A stretch of DNA of 17,872 nucleotides from CBDUBU01 sp965365465 (GCA_965365465.1 CBDUBU010000050.1:1-17872), one strand, 5' to 3'. Shown: positions 8,072 to 15,505, counted from the first letter of the stretch. A program made the numbers and translations. The notes: generated by a model from the sequence alone, not told the origin.

Positions 8072-8998
8072 TCAGGAGTTCAAGGACGCATTGATATTTT
8101 GAATGGCTTCATCGATCTCTGCCGGGGATTTGAAGCCCATAATGACCGCGTCTACGTAGTCCAGCCCCATTACAAACCGTATGGACTCTTTCCGCACCTC
8201 CGGATCCGTGAAGTCACCGTTTCCGATGAGCTTCATTCCGATGATGCCCTTTCCACTATCGTGGAGTTGCTTGATGTGTTTGAGCGCAGGCTCCACCCGA
8301 CCGCGTTCGTTCCAGGCCCCGGTTGGGCCATCCATGTGGTGGCCGTTGTGATTAACGCGCACCAGCGCCACGTCTATCCAGTTAGTTCTGGTCATCGACT
8401 GTAGCGGATCCAATCCGTGCGCCGAAGCCCCATGCGAGAGAATCATCTGTTTGTCTTTCGCGGTCTCCAGCAGATCCATGAGGCGCTTCTCGTCTTCCGG
8501 CCAGGTCGCCCTCGTGACGCAGTGAATGAGGAAGGAGTCGAAGTAGTCCGTTCCCGCCTCCATTCTGAATCTGTCGATTTCCTTGAGGGGATCCTCATAC
8601 TTCTCCCAGGGTATTTTGCATTGAATCTGAACGCGGTCCCGATCCACTCCTTTCAGCGCCTCACGGAGCATCTCGTGCATTCCCTGATAGTTGTCAGCGG
8701 TATCGAAAAAGGTAATCCCTTGATCCAGGGCATAACGTACGAGCTTCGTGAAACCTTCCTGCCCCAGATCCCGCTGAACACGCCCTCCGTTGCTGCCCGT
8801 GCCCATACCAAGCCGGGTAACCTTGATTCCACTCTTCCCCAGCGTCACGTAGTCTGTAGCTGACCTGCGAATACCTGTCTTATCGGAAGCAGACAGGATG
8901 CCAGGCAATGCCGAGGCGCCGGCCACGCCGGCAGCAACTTTACCGAGAAAACCTCGACGGGTGATTTTGTGCATCGCGTCATCCATTTCGGTTACCAT
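8072..8998 (-). CDS. Tat-exported aldo/keto reductase
   Basis: NAD(P)H-dependent oxidoreductase of the AKR superfamily, up to 308 residues. The full catalytic tetrad is visible (numbered from 8998): D99 and Y104 in FFDTADNY, K128 in QIQCK and H159 in FLIHC. Three in-frame ATGs are possible, at 8998, 8986 and 8974. The last gives MHKITRRGFLGK and puts the twin-arginine motif near the N-terminus as usual, so it may be the true start. An Ala-rich hydrophobic segment follows. Export of a nicotinamide-using enzyme is unusual, but Tat export of folded, cofactor-bound enzymes is known. The gene is monocistronic, with a strong promoter candidate about 60 bases upstream. Substrate unknown. Confidence 0.92.
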   Translation of the reverse strand: MVTEMDDAMHKITRRGFLGKVAAGVAGASALPGILSASDKTGIRRSATDYVTLGKSGIKVTRLGMGTGSNGGRVQRDLGQEGFTKLVRYALDQGITFFDTADNYQGMHEMLREALKGVDRDRVQIQCKIPWEKYEDPLKEIDRFRMEAGTDYFDSFLIHCVTRATWPEDEKRLMDLLETAKDKQMILSHGASAHGLDPLQSMTRTNWIDVALVRVNHNGHHMDGPTGAWNERGRVEPALKHIKQLHDSGKGIIGMKLIGNGDFTDPEVRKESIRFVMGLDYVDAVIMGFKSPAEIDEAIQNINASLNS

Positions 8999-9056
8999 TT
9001 TATCGTGGGTGGGCGGCTCAAGGATCTCATCTCGATCTTGCGGGAGGCATACCTTA

Positions 9057-9086
9057 CAAGTATATAAAAAAAGGAGTAAAGAGCAA
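9057..9086 (-). promoter_or_regulatory. Candidate Bacteroidota-type promoter for the aldo/keto reductase
   Basis: On the minus strand TTG (9086-9084), then exactly 19 bases, then TATACTTG (9064-9057): one mismatch from TAnnTTTG at the preferred Bacteroidota spacing. The spacer is T-rich. Transcription would start near 9050, leaving a leader of some 50-75 bases. The -7 element overlaps the left arm of the CCTTACA/TGTAAGG inverted repeat, which could be an operator. Confidence 0.55.
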
Positions 9087-9111
9087 CTACCTACAACCTG
9101 TAAGGCTGCAT

Positions 9112-9140
9112 TTGTCGTGACTCCTTCTTCAGGGTATAGC
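9112..9140 (+). promoter_or_regulatory. Candidate sigma70-like promoter for a plus-strand RNA
   Basis: TTGTCG (9112-9117) and TATAGC (9135-9140) are 17 bases apart; each matches 4 of 6 consensus positions. The start would be near 9147. It diverges from the reductase promoter and points towards the hairpins and T-tract at 9157-9284. Each box alone is weak; the case rests on spacing and on what lies downstream. Confidence 0.3.
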
Positions 9141-9146
9141 GCCTCA

Positions 9147-9284
9147 TGTAATCGGTACGCGCAACCATGTGCTGGGTTCGCGTGAAGCTGACAATCTCTG
9201 CCGAACAGGTCACCCTGCTATGCTTACCGCTCATCCGCCTTCTTGAACGGTTCAAGGGGATTCGATTGGAAGGCTTTCTTTTTT
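9147..9284 (+). ncRNA. Candidate structured small RNA or leader RNA (about 138 nt)
   Basis: The stretch folds by eye into several helices. ACGCG-C-AACC (9157-9166) pairs with GGTT-CGCGT (9175-9183) as nine pairs with one bulged C and an 8-base loop. A perfect CTTGAA/TTCAAG palindrome lies at 9242-9256. GCCTTC (9237-9242) can pair with GAAGGC (9269-9274) directly before TTTCTTTTTT. The 5' segment TAATCGG (9149-9155) could alternatively pair with TCGATTG (9262-9268), which would compete with the terminal stem. It matches no known class I can recognise: no SRP, tmRNA, RNase P or tRNA signature. It may be a free small RNA, or an attenuating leader of the 86-residue gene 88 bases on. No homology evidence. 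Confidence 0.35.
9237..9284 (+). terminator. Stem plus T-tract, possible intrinsic terminator
   Basis: GCCTTC (9237-9242) and GAAGGC (9269-9274) form a perfect 6-bp stem, enclosing a second hairpin TTGAA-CGG-TTCAA (9243-9255), and are followed at once by TTTCTTTTTT (9275-9284). The order is right for termination of plus-strand transcription. The enclosed loop is longer than in typical terminators. No plus-strand protein gene ends upstream, which is what makes a non-coding RNA or attenuator likely. Confidence 0.45.
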
Positions 9285-9372
9285 CCCTTACCCTTAGCCT
9301 AGCCATTAGACTTACGAGCAACCGGGAAAATCAGAATCTGTTTGCTGTCCTCACCAATAGATCAGGAATCCT

Positions 9373-9633
9373 ATGCAAGCCATTATGGAACATACCTGTG
9401 GAAACCCTCTCGACGGTTTGATCACGGACGAGGTGTACGAGATTCTTGAGGAACACAACCTGCTCAGCGAAAAAGGAGTCCGGGATTATCAGATTCGCCA
9501 GAAGTTCCGTGCGTTGCGCCGCGACGATGTGGCAGCCTTTGATGCCATAGAGTCTCTCCGGGAAGAGTACCCATACCTACAGTTCGATACGATTCGCAAG
9601 ATCGTTTACAAGATGAACGGCAAATCGGCCTGA
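9373..9633 (+). CDS. Small protein of unknown function, 86 residues
   Basis: I do not recognise a family. The protein is rich in charged residues and looks wholly helical, with blocks such as ITDEVYEILEEHNLLSEKGV and EEYPYLQFDTIRKIVYKM. The alternating helices and turns would fit a small DNA- or RNA-binding or adaptor protein, but nothing proves it. The start at 9373 is supported by AGGA (9364-9367) five bases before the ATG; a second ATG at 9385 is possible. There is no signal peptide or membrane segment. It converges on rlmB with a 39-bp gap and is preceded by the candidate leader/RNA. Codon use and composition look like the neighbours, and no good frame competes on the other strand, so I take it as real. 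Confidence 0.72.
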   Translation: MQAIMEHTCGNPLDGLITDEVYEILEEHNLLSEKGVRDYQIRQKFRALRRDDVAAFDAIESLREEYPYLQFDTIRKIVYKMNGKSA

Positions 9634-9672
9634 CCTGCCAGCATCCTACACCCGGACAGAACGCGCTTACCG

Positions 9673-10440
9673 TCACGGACTGGAACGATGCCGGACTGCC
9701 GCGAACAAGAGAATGCCTGCCGCAACAGATGCATTCAGAGAGTCAACCTGACCTCTCATAGGTATTCTGACAAGGTGGTCGCATCCAGCTGCCACACGCG
9801 GGCGCAATCCACCGCTCTCGCTGCCGATTATGATGGCTGCCGGCCGATCCCAATCCATATCCCAGACCGAGTCAGACCCCTCGCCCGCAGCCCCTATGAT
9901 CCAGTAACCGCGCTCCTTGAGCAAGACGAGCGTATCAGCAAGGTTTGTCACACGCGCAAGCGGGATGCGCAGAGCCATTCCCGCGCTCGCTTTAATCACG
10001 GTTGCGTTTACAGGAGCCATGCGATGCCGGGGCACGATAACCCCGTTGGCGCCCGCCGCCACAGCGCTCCGAAGAATTGCGCCGAAGTTATGTGGATCCT
10101 CAATCTGGTCCAATAGAAGCAACAGGGGCTTCTTTTTCTGGACATCCTCCCACGCTGGCGCGATCTGAGCAAGCATATCGTCCAGATCCAGAAAAGCTAC
10201 CGGCGACGTGAGCGCAAGCACCCCCTGGTGATTCGTACCCGGAACCAGCCGGGATAACGTTGCCGCAGGGACGATCCGAACAGGCGCTCCTGCCCTGTTT
10301 GCAGCTCGGCGAATCTCCTCGATGGCTCCGCCCGATGCACCTTGCTGAAGCAGCACCTTTTCGAACTCCCGATCTCCGCGCTGCAGCGCCTCCCTGACCG
10401 GATTACGCCCTGCGATATACAAATTTGCTTGTTCTTCCAT
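9673..10440 (-). CDS. rlmB: 23S rRNA 2'-O-ribose methyltransferase RlmB (SpoU/TrmH family)
   Basis: SPOUT-class RNA methyltransferase, 255 residues, expected to methylate the ribose of the P-loop guanosine (G2251 in E. coli numbering) of 23S rRNA. An N-terminal substrate-binding domain begins YIAGRNPVREAL, near residue 8. The three SpoU motifs are intact: LLDQIEDPHNFGAILRSA (about 109-126, with N118 and R124), IIIGSESGGLRP (about 203-214) and IPMRGQVDSLNASVAAGI (about 227-244). The ATG at 10440 overlaps the stop of the upstream decarboxylase by one base (TAATG), so translation is probably coupled. Other TrmH paralogues share these motifs, but the N-terminal domain favours RlmB. Confidence 0.92.
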   Translation of the reverse strand: MEEQANLYIAGRNPVREALQRGDREFEKVLLQQGASGGAIEEIRRAANRAGAPVRIVPAATLSRLVPGTNHQGVLALTSPVAFLDLDDMLAQIAPAWEDVQKKKPLLLLLDQIEDPHNFGAILRSAVAAGANGVIVPRHRMAPVNATVIKASAGMALRIPLARVTNLADTLVLLKERGYWIIGAAGEGSDSVWDMDWDRPAAIIIGSESGGLRPRVAAGCDHLVRIPMRGQVDSLNASVAAGILLFAAVRHRSSP

Positions 10441-11831
10441 TACAATTTTCTGCCCGAATCTGCTGCAACTTCCGAGACGCGCTCGTGCAGATGCCCAACG
10501 TAGTACTCGTGCTCCGGTTTCATAAGCACCGACCGTAGAATGCGCACAAAAGGCTGATCGGCCTCCAGCGGGTCCAGCCGATCTTTCATCTGCTCACTTC
10601 CAACCCGAAGCAGGCTCAGAAAAACAGGATCACTTTCGTCTCCCATCGTTTCCTCAAAAATGCGCATACTTTCCCTGTCAATTGCCGATGCCTGGAGCTT
10701 GCGCACGCCTGGGAAGAACGTGACAATGTCCAGTTCCGGACGAACGAACAGGTTCAGCAGTTCTGATTGAGCGAGCAGACCAGACCATTTTTGCGCTGCG
10801 GAAAGCCCGGCAGAGAGCAACTGCCCTAGCCCTTCGTCTGCACGCAGCGGTAAAACCTGTAGCGTAAACCAGAGCGCGCCTGCCGCTGCTCCTGCCCGCG
10901 AGCACTCAAGGCTGATCTCACCCAGGTGAAGCTGATCCGAAGTAAAATAGGTGTATGGTGAGTCATGCTTGTAGAACCTCCCTACAGATGCATCGCTGAA
11001 CAGCACGCATCCACATCCATAAGGCTGGAGGCCATGCTTGTGAGGATCAATCGCCACAGAATCACAGGCCGCAATAGCGCGATAATGGCGTTTGACCTGC
11101 TCGGACATGAGTCCTTCACCCGACCAGGCAAGCAAAGTGAAAAAACCTCCATATGCGGCGTCTATGTGAACCCGGAAGTCATATTTGGACTGCAAAGCGA
11201 GTACGTCAGCAACAGGATCTACGGCTCCTATTCCCGTTGTGCCTGCCGTTAGCACCACCGTCCCGATATTGCCGCCTGCCAGCACATCTTCCAGAGCATC
11301 CAGACGAATATGCCCGTGTTCATCTGTAAGGACAGGTACGGCCTCTAGTCGGAGCACCTGGCTCATCCGCCCATGCGTGTAATGGGCGCCTTCGCTGATA
11401 GCTACTGCCTTACCTGGATGCAGTTCGCGTGCGATCCATAATGCTTCCAGATTGGCTATCGTGCCGCTGCTTGTAAGGTGACCCAGCGCCTCTTCCGGAA
11501 AATGAAACATGGAGGCCATCTCACGAATGACCTCTTTTTCCATTGCCCCCGTAGCAGGACCTCCGTCCAGAGCGTGATTGTTCGGATTAATAAGCATGGC
11601 AGCCAGATAACCCACAACAGCAGCAGGATGAGGAGGCTTCAACATCTGACCGGCATACCTCGGGTGAAAGAACGGATAATTCTCTTCCAGGCGACCAGTA
11701 TAGCGAGCAAACGCTTCTTCCAGTCTGTATTCATCCACAAACTGCGACGGGTGGCGGCTATACGCGCTCCAGGTCGATTCCCACGTCTCGATAGCCTCAA
11801 CTGCGCGTTGCAAGTACCTTTTCATATCCAT
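10440..11831 (-). CDS. PLP-dependent group II amino acid decarboxylase
   Basis: A pyridoxal-phosphate enzyme of the glutamate / aromatic-amino-acid decarboxylase group, 463 residues from the chosen start. The cofactor lysine is K265 in AIDPHKHGLQPYG; the Asp in RVHIDAAYGG would hold the pyridine nitrogen; SEGAHYTHGRM carries the His expected to stack on the cofactor. The start codon is ATG at 11831 (MDMKRYLQRA). The frame is open to 11888, but the extra 19 residues look non-coding and AGGAGG lies at 11849-11844, 12 bases before the ATG. A second ATG at 11825 is also possible. The last base of its stop is the first base of rlmB. Group II members act on Glu, Asp, Tyr, Trp, DOPA and others; the substrate cannot be told. 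Confidence 0.9.
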   Translation of the reverse strand: MDMKRYLQRAVEAIETWESTWSAYSRHPSQFVDEYRLEEAFARYTGRLEENYPFFHPRYAGQMLKPPHPAAVVGYLAAMLINPNNHALDGGPATGAMEKEVIREMASMFHFPEEALGHLTSSGTIANLEALWIARELHPGKAVAISEGAHYTHGRMSQVLRLEAVPVLTDEHGHIRLDALEDVLAGGNIGTVVLTAGTTGIGAVDPVADVLALQSKYDFRVHIDAAYGGFFTLLAWSGEGLMSEQVKRHYRAIAACDSVAIDPHKHGLQPYGCGCVLFSDASVGRFYKHDSPYTYFTSDQLHLGEISLECSRAGAAAGALWFTLQVLPLRADEGLGQLLSAGLSAAQKWSGLLAQSELLNLFVRPELDIVTFFPGVRKLQASAIDRESMRIFEETMGDESDPVFLSLLRVGSEQMKDRLDPLEADQPFVRILRSVLMKPEHEYYVGHLHERVSEVAADSGRKL

Positions 11832-11843
11832 AGGTAGGCATCC

Positions 11844-11849
11844 CCTCCT
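11844..11849 (-). promoter_or_regulatory. Ribosome binding site of the PLP decarboxylase
   Basis: A full AGGAGG on the minus strand. It is 12 bases from the in-frame ATG at 11831, longer than usual, and 18 from the next ATG at 11825. It argues against any start upstream of 11850. An out-of-frame ATG only two bases after it opens a 14-codon frame of no evident meaning. Confidence 0.6.
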
Positions 11850-11990
11850 GAATGACCTAAACTGTGTCAGCTTCCAGCCTGACTGCATTGCGCAGACAAC
11901 TTAGCTACCTATTCACTGAGAATCATAACTTTTAATCCTGTTTACTTCTATTTTGCGTCGTACAGATCGATTATCATTCGGGGACGCTTT

Positions 11991-12749
11991 ATGAAAATGC
12001 TCGTCTGTATCAAACAAGTGCCCGACGTAACAGCGCCTGCTCATATCCGGGACGGCAAACTAGCGTTCGATTCCAGCCGGATGGTTCTTAACGCTTATGA
12101 TGCGTCTGCCGTCGAAGCTGCTCTGGTACTAGCAGAGCAGAACAGCGGCGAAGTAGAAGTGATCTCCGTGGGCGACGAACAGGCGAAAGAAATCATCAGA
12201 AAAGCCCTGGCTATGGGGGCCGACAGGGCCGTCCATCTTCAGATTCCTGCCGGGACCGACCTTGATTCCGCAGGCTACGCCCGCCTGCTGGCGGATTATA
12301 TCCGCACGACAGCTTTTGACCTCATATTATGCGGAAAGCAGTCTCAGGATACGGATGCAGGGTTAACGGGAAGTATGCTGGCCGAGTTGCTTCAGATTCC
12401 GTTCGCAACGAACGCCGTTGCCCTGGATATCGAAGCAAATAACGGAACAGTTGCAGTCACCAGGCAAGGCGATGCCGGACAGGAGATTCTGGAGCTTAAC
12501 CATCCTGCCCTCGTCACCTGCTCTAATGACATGAACGAACCCCGCATCCCTAATATAAAAGGGATTATGCAGGCGAAGAAGAAACCCGTCGAAACCTTGA
12601 TGCTTTCAGATATGCCGGGAGCGTCCACCTGGGTTATTGGCTACGAATCCATGCCTGAACGCGCACCGGGCAAAATACTGGAAGGAGATCCAGTCGACAT
12701 AACCCAAACCCTTGCCGATTTGCTGGCTCGTGAAGCAAAAGTTCTGTAA
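11991..12749 (+). CDS. etfB: Electron transfer flavoprotein beta subunit (EtfB/FixA)
   Basis: The 252-residue ETF beta subunit, which with EtfA carries electrons from acyl-CoA dehydrogenases to ETF:quinone oxidoreductase. The N-terminus MKMLVCIKQVPD is typical. The signature near residues 175-200 (LVTCSNDMNEPRIPNIKGIM) is clear. The nucleotide-binding loop at about 115-130 reads GKQSQDTDAGLTGSM; it looks more like the AMP-binding form of ordinary ETFs (T-G-x-M) than the D-G-D-T-A-x-x-V-G-P form I associate with bifurcating ETFs. It is the first gene of a five-gene plus-strand operon, with GGGGA nine bases before the ATG, and is divergent from the decarboxylase. I saw no convincing promoter in the 159 bp between the starts. 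Confidence 0.95.
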   Translation: MKMLVCIKQVPDVTAPAHIRDGKLAFDSSRMVLNAYDASAVEAALVLAEQNSGEVEVISVGDEQAKEIIRKALAMGADRAVHLQIPAGTDLDSAGYARLLADYIRTTAFDLILCGKQSQDTDAGLTGSMLAELLQIPFATNAVALDIEANNGTVAVTRQGDAGQEILELNHPALVTCSNDMNEPRIPNIKGIMQAKKKPVETLMLSDMPGASTWVIGYESMPERAPGKILEGDPVDITQTLADLLAREAKVL

Positions 12750-12839
12750 CCCATCCCTCCCCAGCTTGCAGAAAGGATTGACAAAGGGCAACTGCCACTT
12801 TTGATCGGGCCTTTACATACAACCCAGCCTCTCTGATCT

Positions 12840-13814
12840 ATGAGCAGCATTCTCGTTCACGTTGCCGTTCAAAAGGGACAGGTCACACAGTCGTCGCTTG
12901 AGATTCTCTCCCATTGCCGAACGCTGGCTGCCAGGCATGGCCTCAGCCTTTGCGCTTTCGTAGCCGCTTCTGATCCAACCCGTTGCCTAGCCCAGATTGC
13001 CCGTTACGGCGCTTCAAAAATCTACATCGTATCCCATCCAATCTTTGAACACCACCTGAATGCACCCGTCATCGATGCGCTTGCTCACGCTATCAGGCAA
13101 GCTCATCCTTCGGTCGTAGTCTTTCCCTCTACGGAGTCCGTGAAGGACATTGTCGGCGCACTCGCTGCAAGAACAAAAGCGGCTGTATTGCCGGATGTGT
13201 CCTCTTTCACGATTTCCTCAGAGGGGATAGAAGCGCTCAGACCTGTCATGGCCGGTAAGTTTCTCGCTCGCGTACAGGCAAAAAGCGACCTGACCTTCGT
13301 ATCCGTCCGATCCGGCTCCTATGATGTCGCAGAATCTCCTGTCGAACCGGAAGTCGTGGAGATGCCTTTCTCCTATTCCATTGAGGATGCCGGCATCCGT
13401 CTGCGTGAGGTTATCCAGACAGCAGCAGGGGGACAGGTTAATCTGACCGAAGCCGGTGTTGTTGTGGCTGCCGGAAGAGGCGTCAAGGATGAGCGCGGGA
13501 AGGAACTAGTCGAAGAACTGGCAATGCTTCTGGGAGGGGCTGTAGGCGCTACACGAGCTGCCGTGGAATCACAGCTTTTCCCTGCCACCGCACAGATCGG
13601 GCAAACGGGCAAAGTAGTATCCCCCCAACTCTATTTCGCCATCGGAATCTCGGGAGCCATTCAGCACGTAGCAGGTATGTCCTCCAGCCGCGTTATTGTG
13701 GCCGTGAACAAAGATCCGGATGCTCCTATATTCAGACACGCAACCTATGGGCTGGTAGGAGATTTATACCAGATTCTTCCTTCTCTCATTGAAGCGTTGA
13801 AAAAGCAACAGTGA
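12840..13814 (+). CDS. etfA: Electron transfer flavoprotein alpha subunit (EtfA/FixB)
   Basis: The 324-residue FAD-binding ETF alpha subunit, partner of EtfB. The C-terminal FAD domain is textbook: GATRAAVES, then QIGQTGKVVSPQLYFAIGIS from residue 252, then GAIQHVAGM, NKDPDAPIF and YGLVGDLYQILP. The N-terminal half is more diverged, as is normal. It follows etfB after a 90-bp gap, rather long for this operon; the gap holds a TTGACA at 12778 without a matching -10. The gene ends 27 bp before fixC. Cytosolic. Confidence 0.95.
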   Translation: MSSILVHVAVQKGQVTQSSLEILSHCRTLAARHGLSLCAFVAASDPTRCLAQIARYGASKIYIVSHPIFEHHLNAPVIDALAHAIRQAHPSVVVFPSTESVKDIVGALAARTKAAVLPDVSSFTISSEGIEALRPVMAGKFLARVQAKSDLTFVSVRSGSYDVAESPVEPEVVEMPFSYSIEDAGIRLREVIQTAAGGQVNLTEAGVVVAAGRGVKDERGKELVEELAMLLGGAVGATRAAVESQLFPATAQIGQTGKVVSPQLYFAIGISGAIQHVAGMSSSRVIVAVNKDPDAPIFRHATYGLVGDLYQILPSLIEALKKQQ

Positions 13815-13841
13815 CGGCAGCATGAAGTCTGTCCGCAACGT

Positions 13842-15164
13842 ATGGAAGACAGGTTTACTTGCATTATCGTAGGCGGAGGAATTGCCGGATTGAGTGCGGC
13901 CATGGTGCTCGCACAGGCTAACGTCAAGTTCCTCCTGATCGAGCGCGGCGAGTTCTGTGGCGCCAAAAATGTTTCCGGCGGCATCCTCTGGGGCAGCGAC
14001 CTCTCGCGCCTTATACCCTTGTACTGGGAAGACGAGGAAAGCTTCGAGCGCTTCATCAACCACCGCAGGCTTACCTTCCTGGATGAAACATCATCCTTCT
14101 CGATCGACTTCAAATCTTCCCATTTTGATGCTCCGCCGTATTCGGGAATCTCCGTGCTGCGCGCCCGCTTTGATGCCTGGCTCGCTGATAAAGTACAGGC
14201 CGTCCTTGATGAAAGCCTGTGCGCCGATGAATCCTTTCTAGCTACAAACGTTCTGGTGGACGAAGTGCTCAAGGAAAACGGGCGCGTCATCGGAATCAGG
14301 GCAGGCAGCGAATGTTTCTACGCAGACTGCGTCATCCTCGCAGAAGGGGTCAATAACCTGTTGACCAGGCAACTCGGATTGCTTCCGGACTACGTACCTG
14401 CTGATTTGATGTCTGTCGGCGTCAAGGAGGTCTTGCGATTCGACCGGGCAACTTTGGAAAACCGCTTCCAACTGCATGGTCGCAGCGGGATAACCAACGA
14501 GTTCATAGGTTTCGCCAGTCAGGGCGTAGAAGGAGGAGGCTTCCTCTATACCAACCTGGATTCCGTTTCCATCGGGCTGGTGCTTTCGATCAAAAGCCTC
14601 CGCGAAAAACGCCGCACTCCCCAGGACTTGCTGAATGCTTTCAAATCTCATCCTGCGCTGGCCGATTTGCTCAGAGACGGGAAGGAAGTAGAATACTCAG
14701 CTCATGCCGTGTCTGCGGGAGACCTGCGGGGAATGCCTTCACAAGTCTTTGGCGAAGGCTTCCTGATCGCAGGCGAAGCGGCAGGCTTGCTGCTCAATGC
14801 AGGACGCGCCATTCAGGGAATGGACTATGCCATGCGCTCCGGCATCCTTGCCGCCGAAACCGTGATCGAGGCCCGGAGTTGTGAAAACTATGGCGCGGAA
14901 ATGATGTCAGGCTACCGAACGGCCCTGGAAAACTGCTATGTCCTGAAAGACATGCGAGCATTCCAGAATGCAGTCCATTTGCTTCATAGCCCGTCAATGT
15001 TTACGATGATGCCAGACGTTTTGTGCGAGTTCGGACGGCAATTTTTCACGGTGGATAACGCCCCAACAAAAAAATCCTCCCGGATTCTGCACGACGCTGT
15101 AAGAAAGCATGGTTCGTACTGGGACCTCGTCAAATTGGGCTTTCAAACCGGCCGGTCGTTATGA
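13842..15164 (+). CDS. fixC: ETF:quinone oxidoreductase flavoprotein, FixC type
   Basis: A 440-residue FAD protein that takes electrons from ETF and passes them to the quinone pool. The N-terminal dinucleotide motif is VGGGIAGLSAA (G11, G13, G16). The family block GAKNVSGGILW follows near residue 43. The C-terminal region has the FAD-contact pattern GEGFLIAGEAAGLLLN followed by GRAIQGMDYAMRSG. Unlike mitochondrial-type ETF-QO of about 550-600 residues it has no C-terminal ferredoxin domain; that domain is the next gene, overlapping by ATGA. This split layout is that of fixC-fixX. It should be a peripheral membrane protein on the cytoplasmic side. The symbol is by family; no link to nitrogen fixation is implied. 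Confidence 0.93.
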   Translation: MEDRFTCIIVGGGIAGLSAAMVLAQANVKFLLIERGEFCGAKNVSGGILWGSDLSRLIPLYWEDEESFERFINHRRLTFLDETSSFSIDFKSSHFDAPPYSGISVLRARFDAWLADKVQAVLDESLCADESFLATNVLVDEVLKENGRVIGIRAGSECFYADCVILAEGVNNLLTRQLGLLPDYVPADLMSVGVKEVLRFDRATLENRFQLHGRSGITNEFIGFASQGVEGGGFLYTNLDSVSIGLVLSIKSLREKRRTPQDLLNAFKSHPALADLLRDGKEVEYSAHAVSAGDLRGMPSQVFGEGFLIAGEAAGLLLNAGRAIQGMDYAMRSGILAAETVIEARSCENYGAEMMSGYRTALENCYVLKDMRAFQNAVHLLHSPSMFTMMPDVLCEFGRQFFTVDNAPTKKSSRILHDAVRKHGSYWDLVKLGFQTGRSL

Positions 15165-15463
15165 AGTTACTTACTATTTCGGAGCGCCTGGGCCTAGTCA
15201 ACTACCGCAATCAGGCCAGGAGCGAAATCAAACCGCATATCGTAGTAGACACCGACATCTGTAACAACAGATGCCCGCATAAGGGCACCACATATGCCTG
15301 TCCTGCCAGGTGCTACACCATCGATGACCTGGGGTGCGTCCATTTCCAGGTTGAGGATTGCATCGAGTGTGGAACGTGTATGTATGCCTGCGACCAGGGC
15401 GCGGTGCGATGGGGTTATCCGGACCCGGAAACGGGACGCGGCGTCAACTGGAACTATGGCTGA
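15161..15463 (+). CDS. fixX: FixX-type ferredoxin-like protein
   Basis: A 100-residue iron-sulfur partner of FixC. Nine cysteines are present at residues 34, 38, 47, 51, 59, 67, 70, 73 and 77. CIECGTCMYAC (67-77) is a classical CxxCxxCxxxC cluster motif, and CPARCY (47-52) is the matching upstream motif of the family. With C34 and C38 there are enough ligands for two [4Fe-4S] clusters. The C-terminal WGYPDPETGRGVNWNYG is the usual FixX tail. The start ATG overlaps the fixC stop (ATGA), implying coupled translation and equal amounts of the two proteins. Confidence 0.94.
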   Translation: MKLLTISERLGLVNYRNQARSEIKPHIVVDTDICNNRCPHKGTTYACPARCYTIDDLGCVHFQVEDCIECGTCMYACDQGAVRWGYPDPETGRGVNWNYG

Positions 15464-15505
15464 ACACGAAAGCTTTTCCCGATCAACTTCAAACTGGAAC
15501 CTGCA

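Larger units (their letters stand above)
8999..9372. other. 374-bp intergenic region with divergent promoters and a candidate RNA
   Basis: This is the longest stretch without a convincing protein gene. From left to right it holds the reductase 5' leader, a minus-strand promoter candidate (9057-9086) bracketed by the inverted repeat CCTTACA (9052-9058) / TGTAAGG (9099-9105), a plus-strand sigma70-like promoter candidate (9112-9140), a hairpin-rich stretch ending in a stem and T-tract (about 9147-9284), and an 88-bp leader before the 86-residue gene. A basic minus-strand frame at 9091-9321 is judged spurious. Confidence 0.6.

Noticed and set aside
8042..8092. AATGCGT/ACGCATT inverted repeat at the cytochrome-reductase junction as a terminator
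   Set aside because: The loop is 37 bases, one arm lies inside the reductase coding sequence, and no T-tract follows; likely chance.
9091..9321. Basic 71-76 residue minus-strand frame (from ATG 9306 or TTG 9321), superficially like a small ribosomal protein
   Set aside because: It matches no ribosomal protein I know, is rich in AGG codons unlike the neighbours, lacks a clear ribosome binding site, and overlaps hairpins and a T-tract better explained as RNA structure.
11832..11888. N-terminal extension of the decarboxylase to 11888
   Set aside because: The AGGAGG at 11844-11849 lies inside it and the extra residues do not look like the family's N-terminus.
12778..12803. TTGACA before etfA as an internal promoter
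   Set aside because: There is no -10 box at 16-18 bp, and the only TTTG-like box (CACTTTTG) is 15 bases away, too close for the Bacteroidota arrangement.
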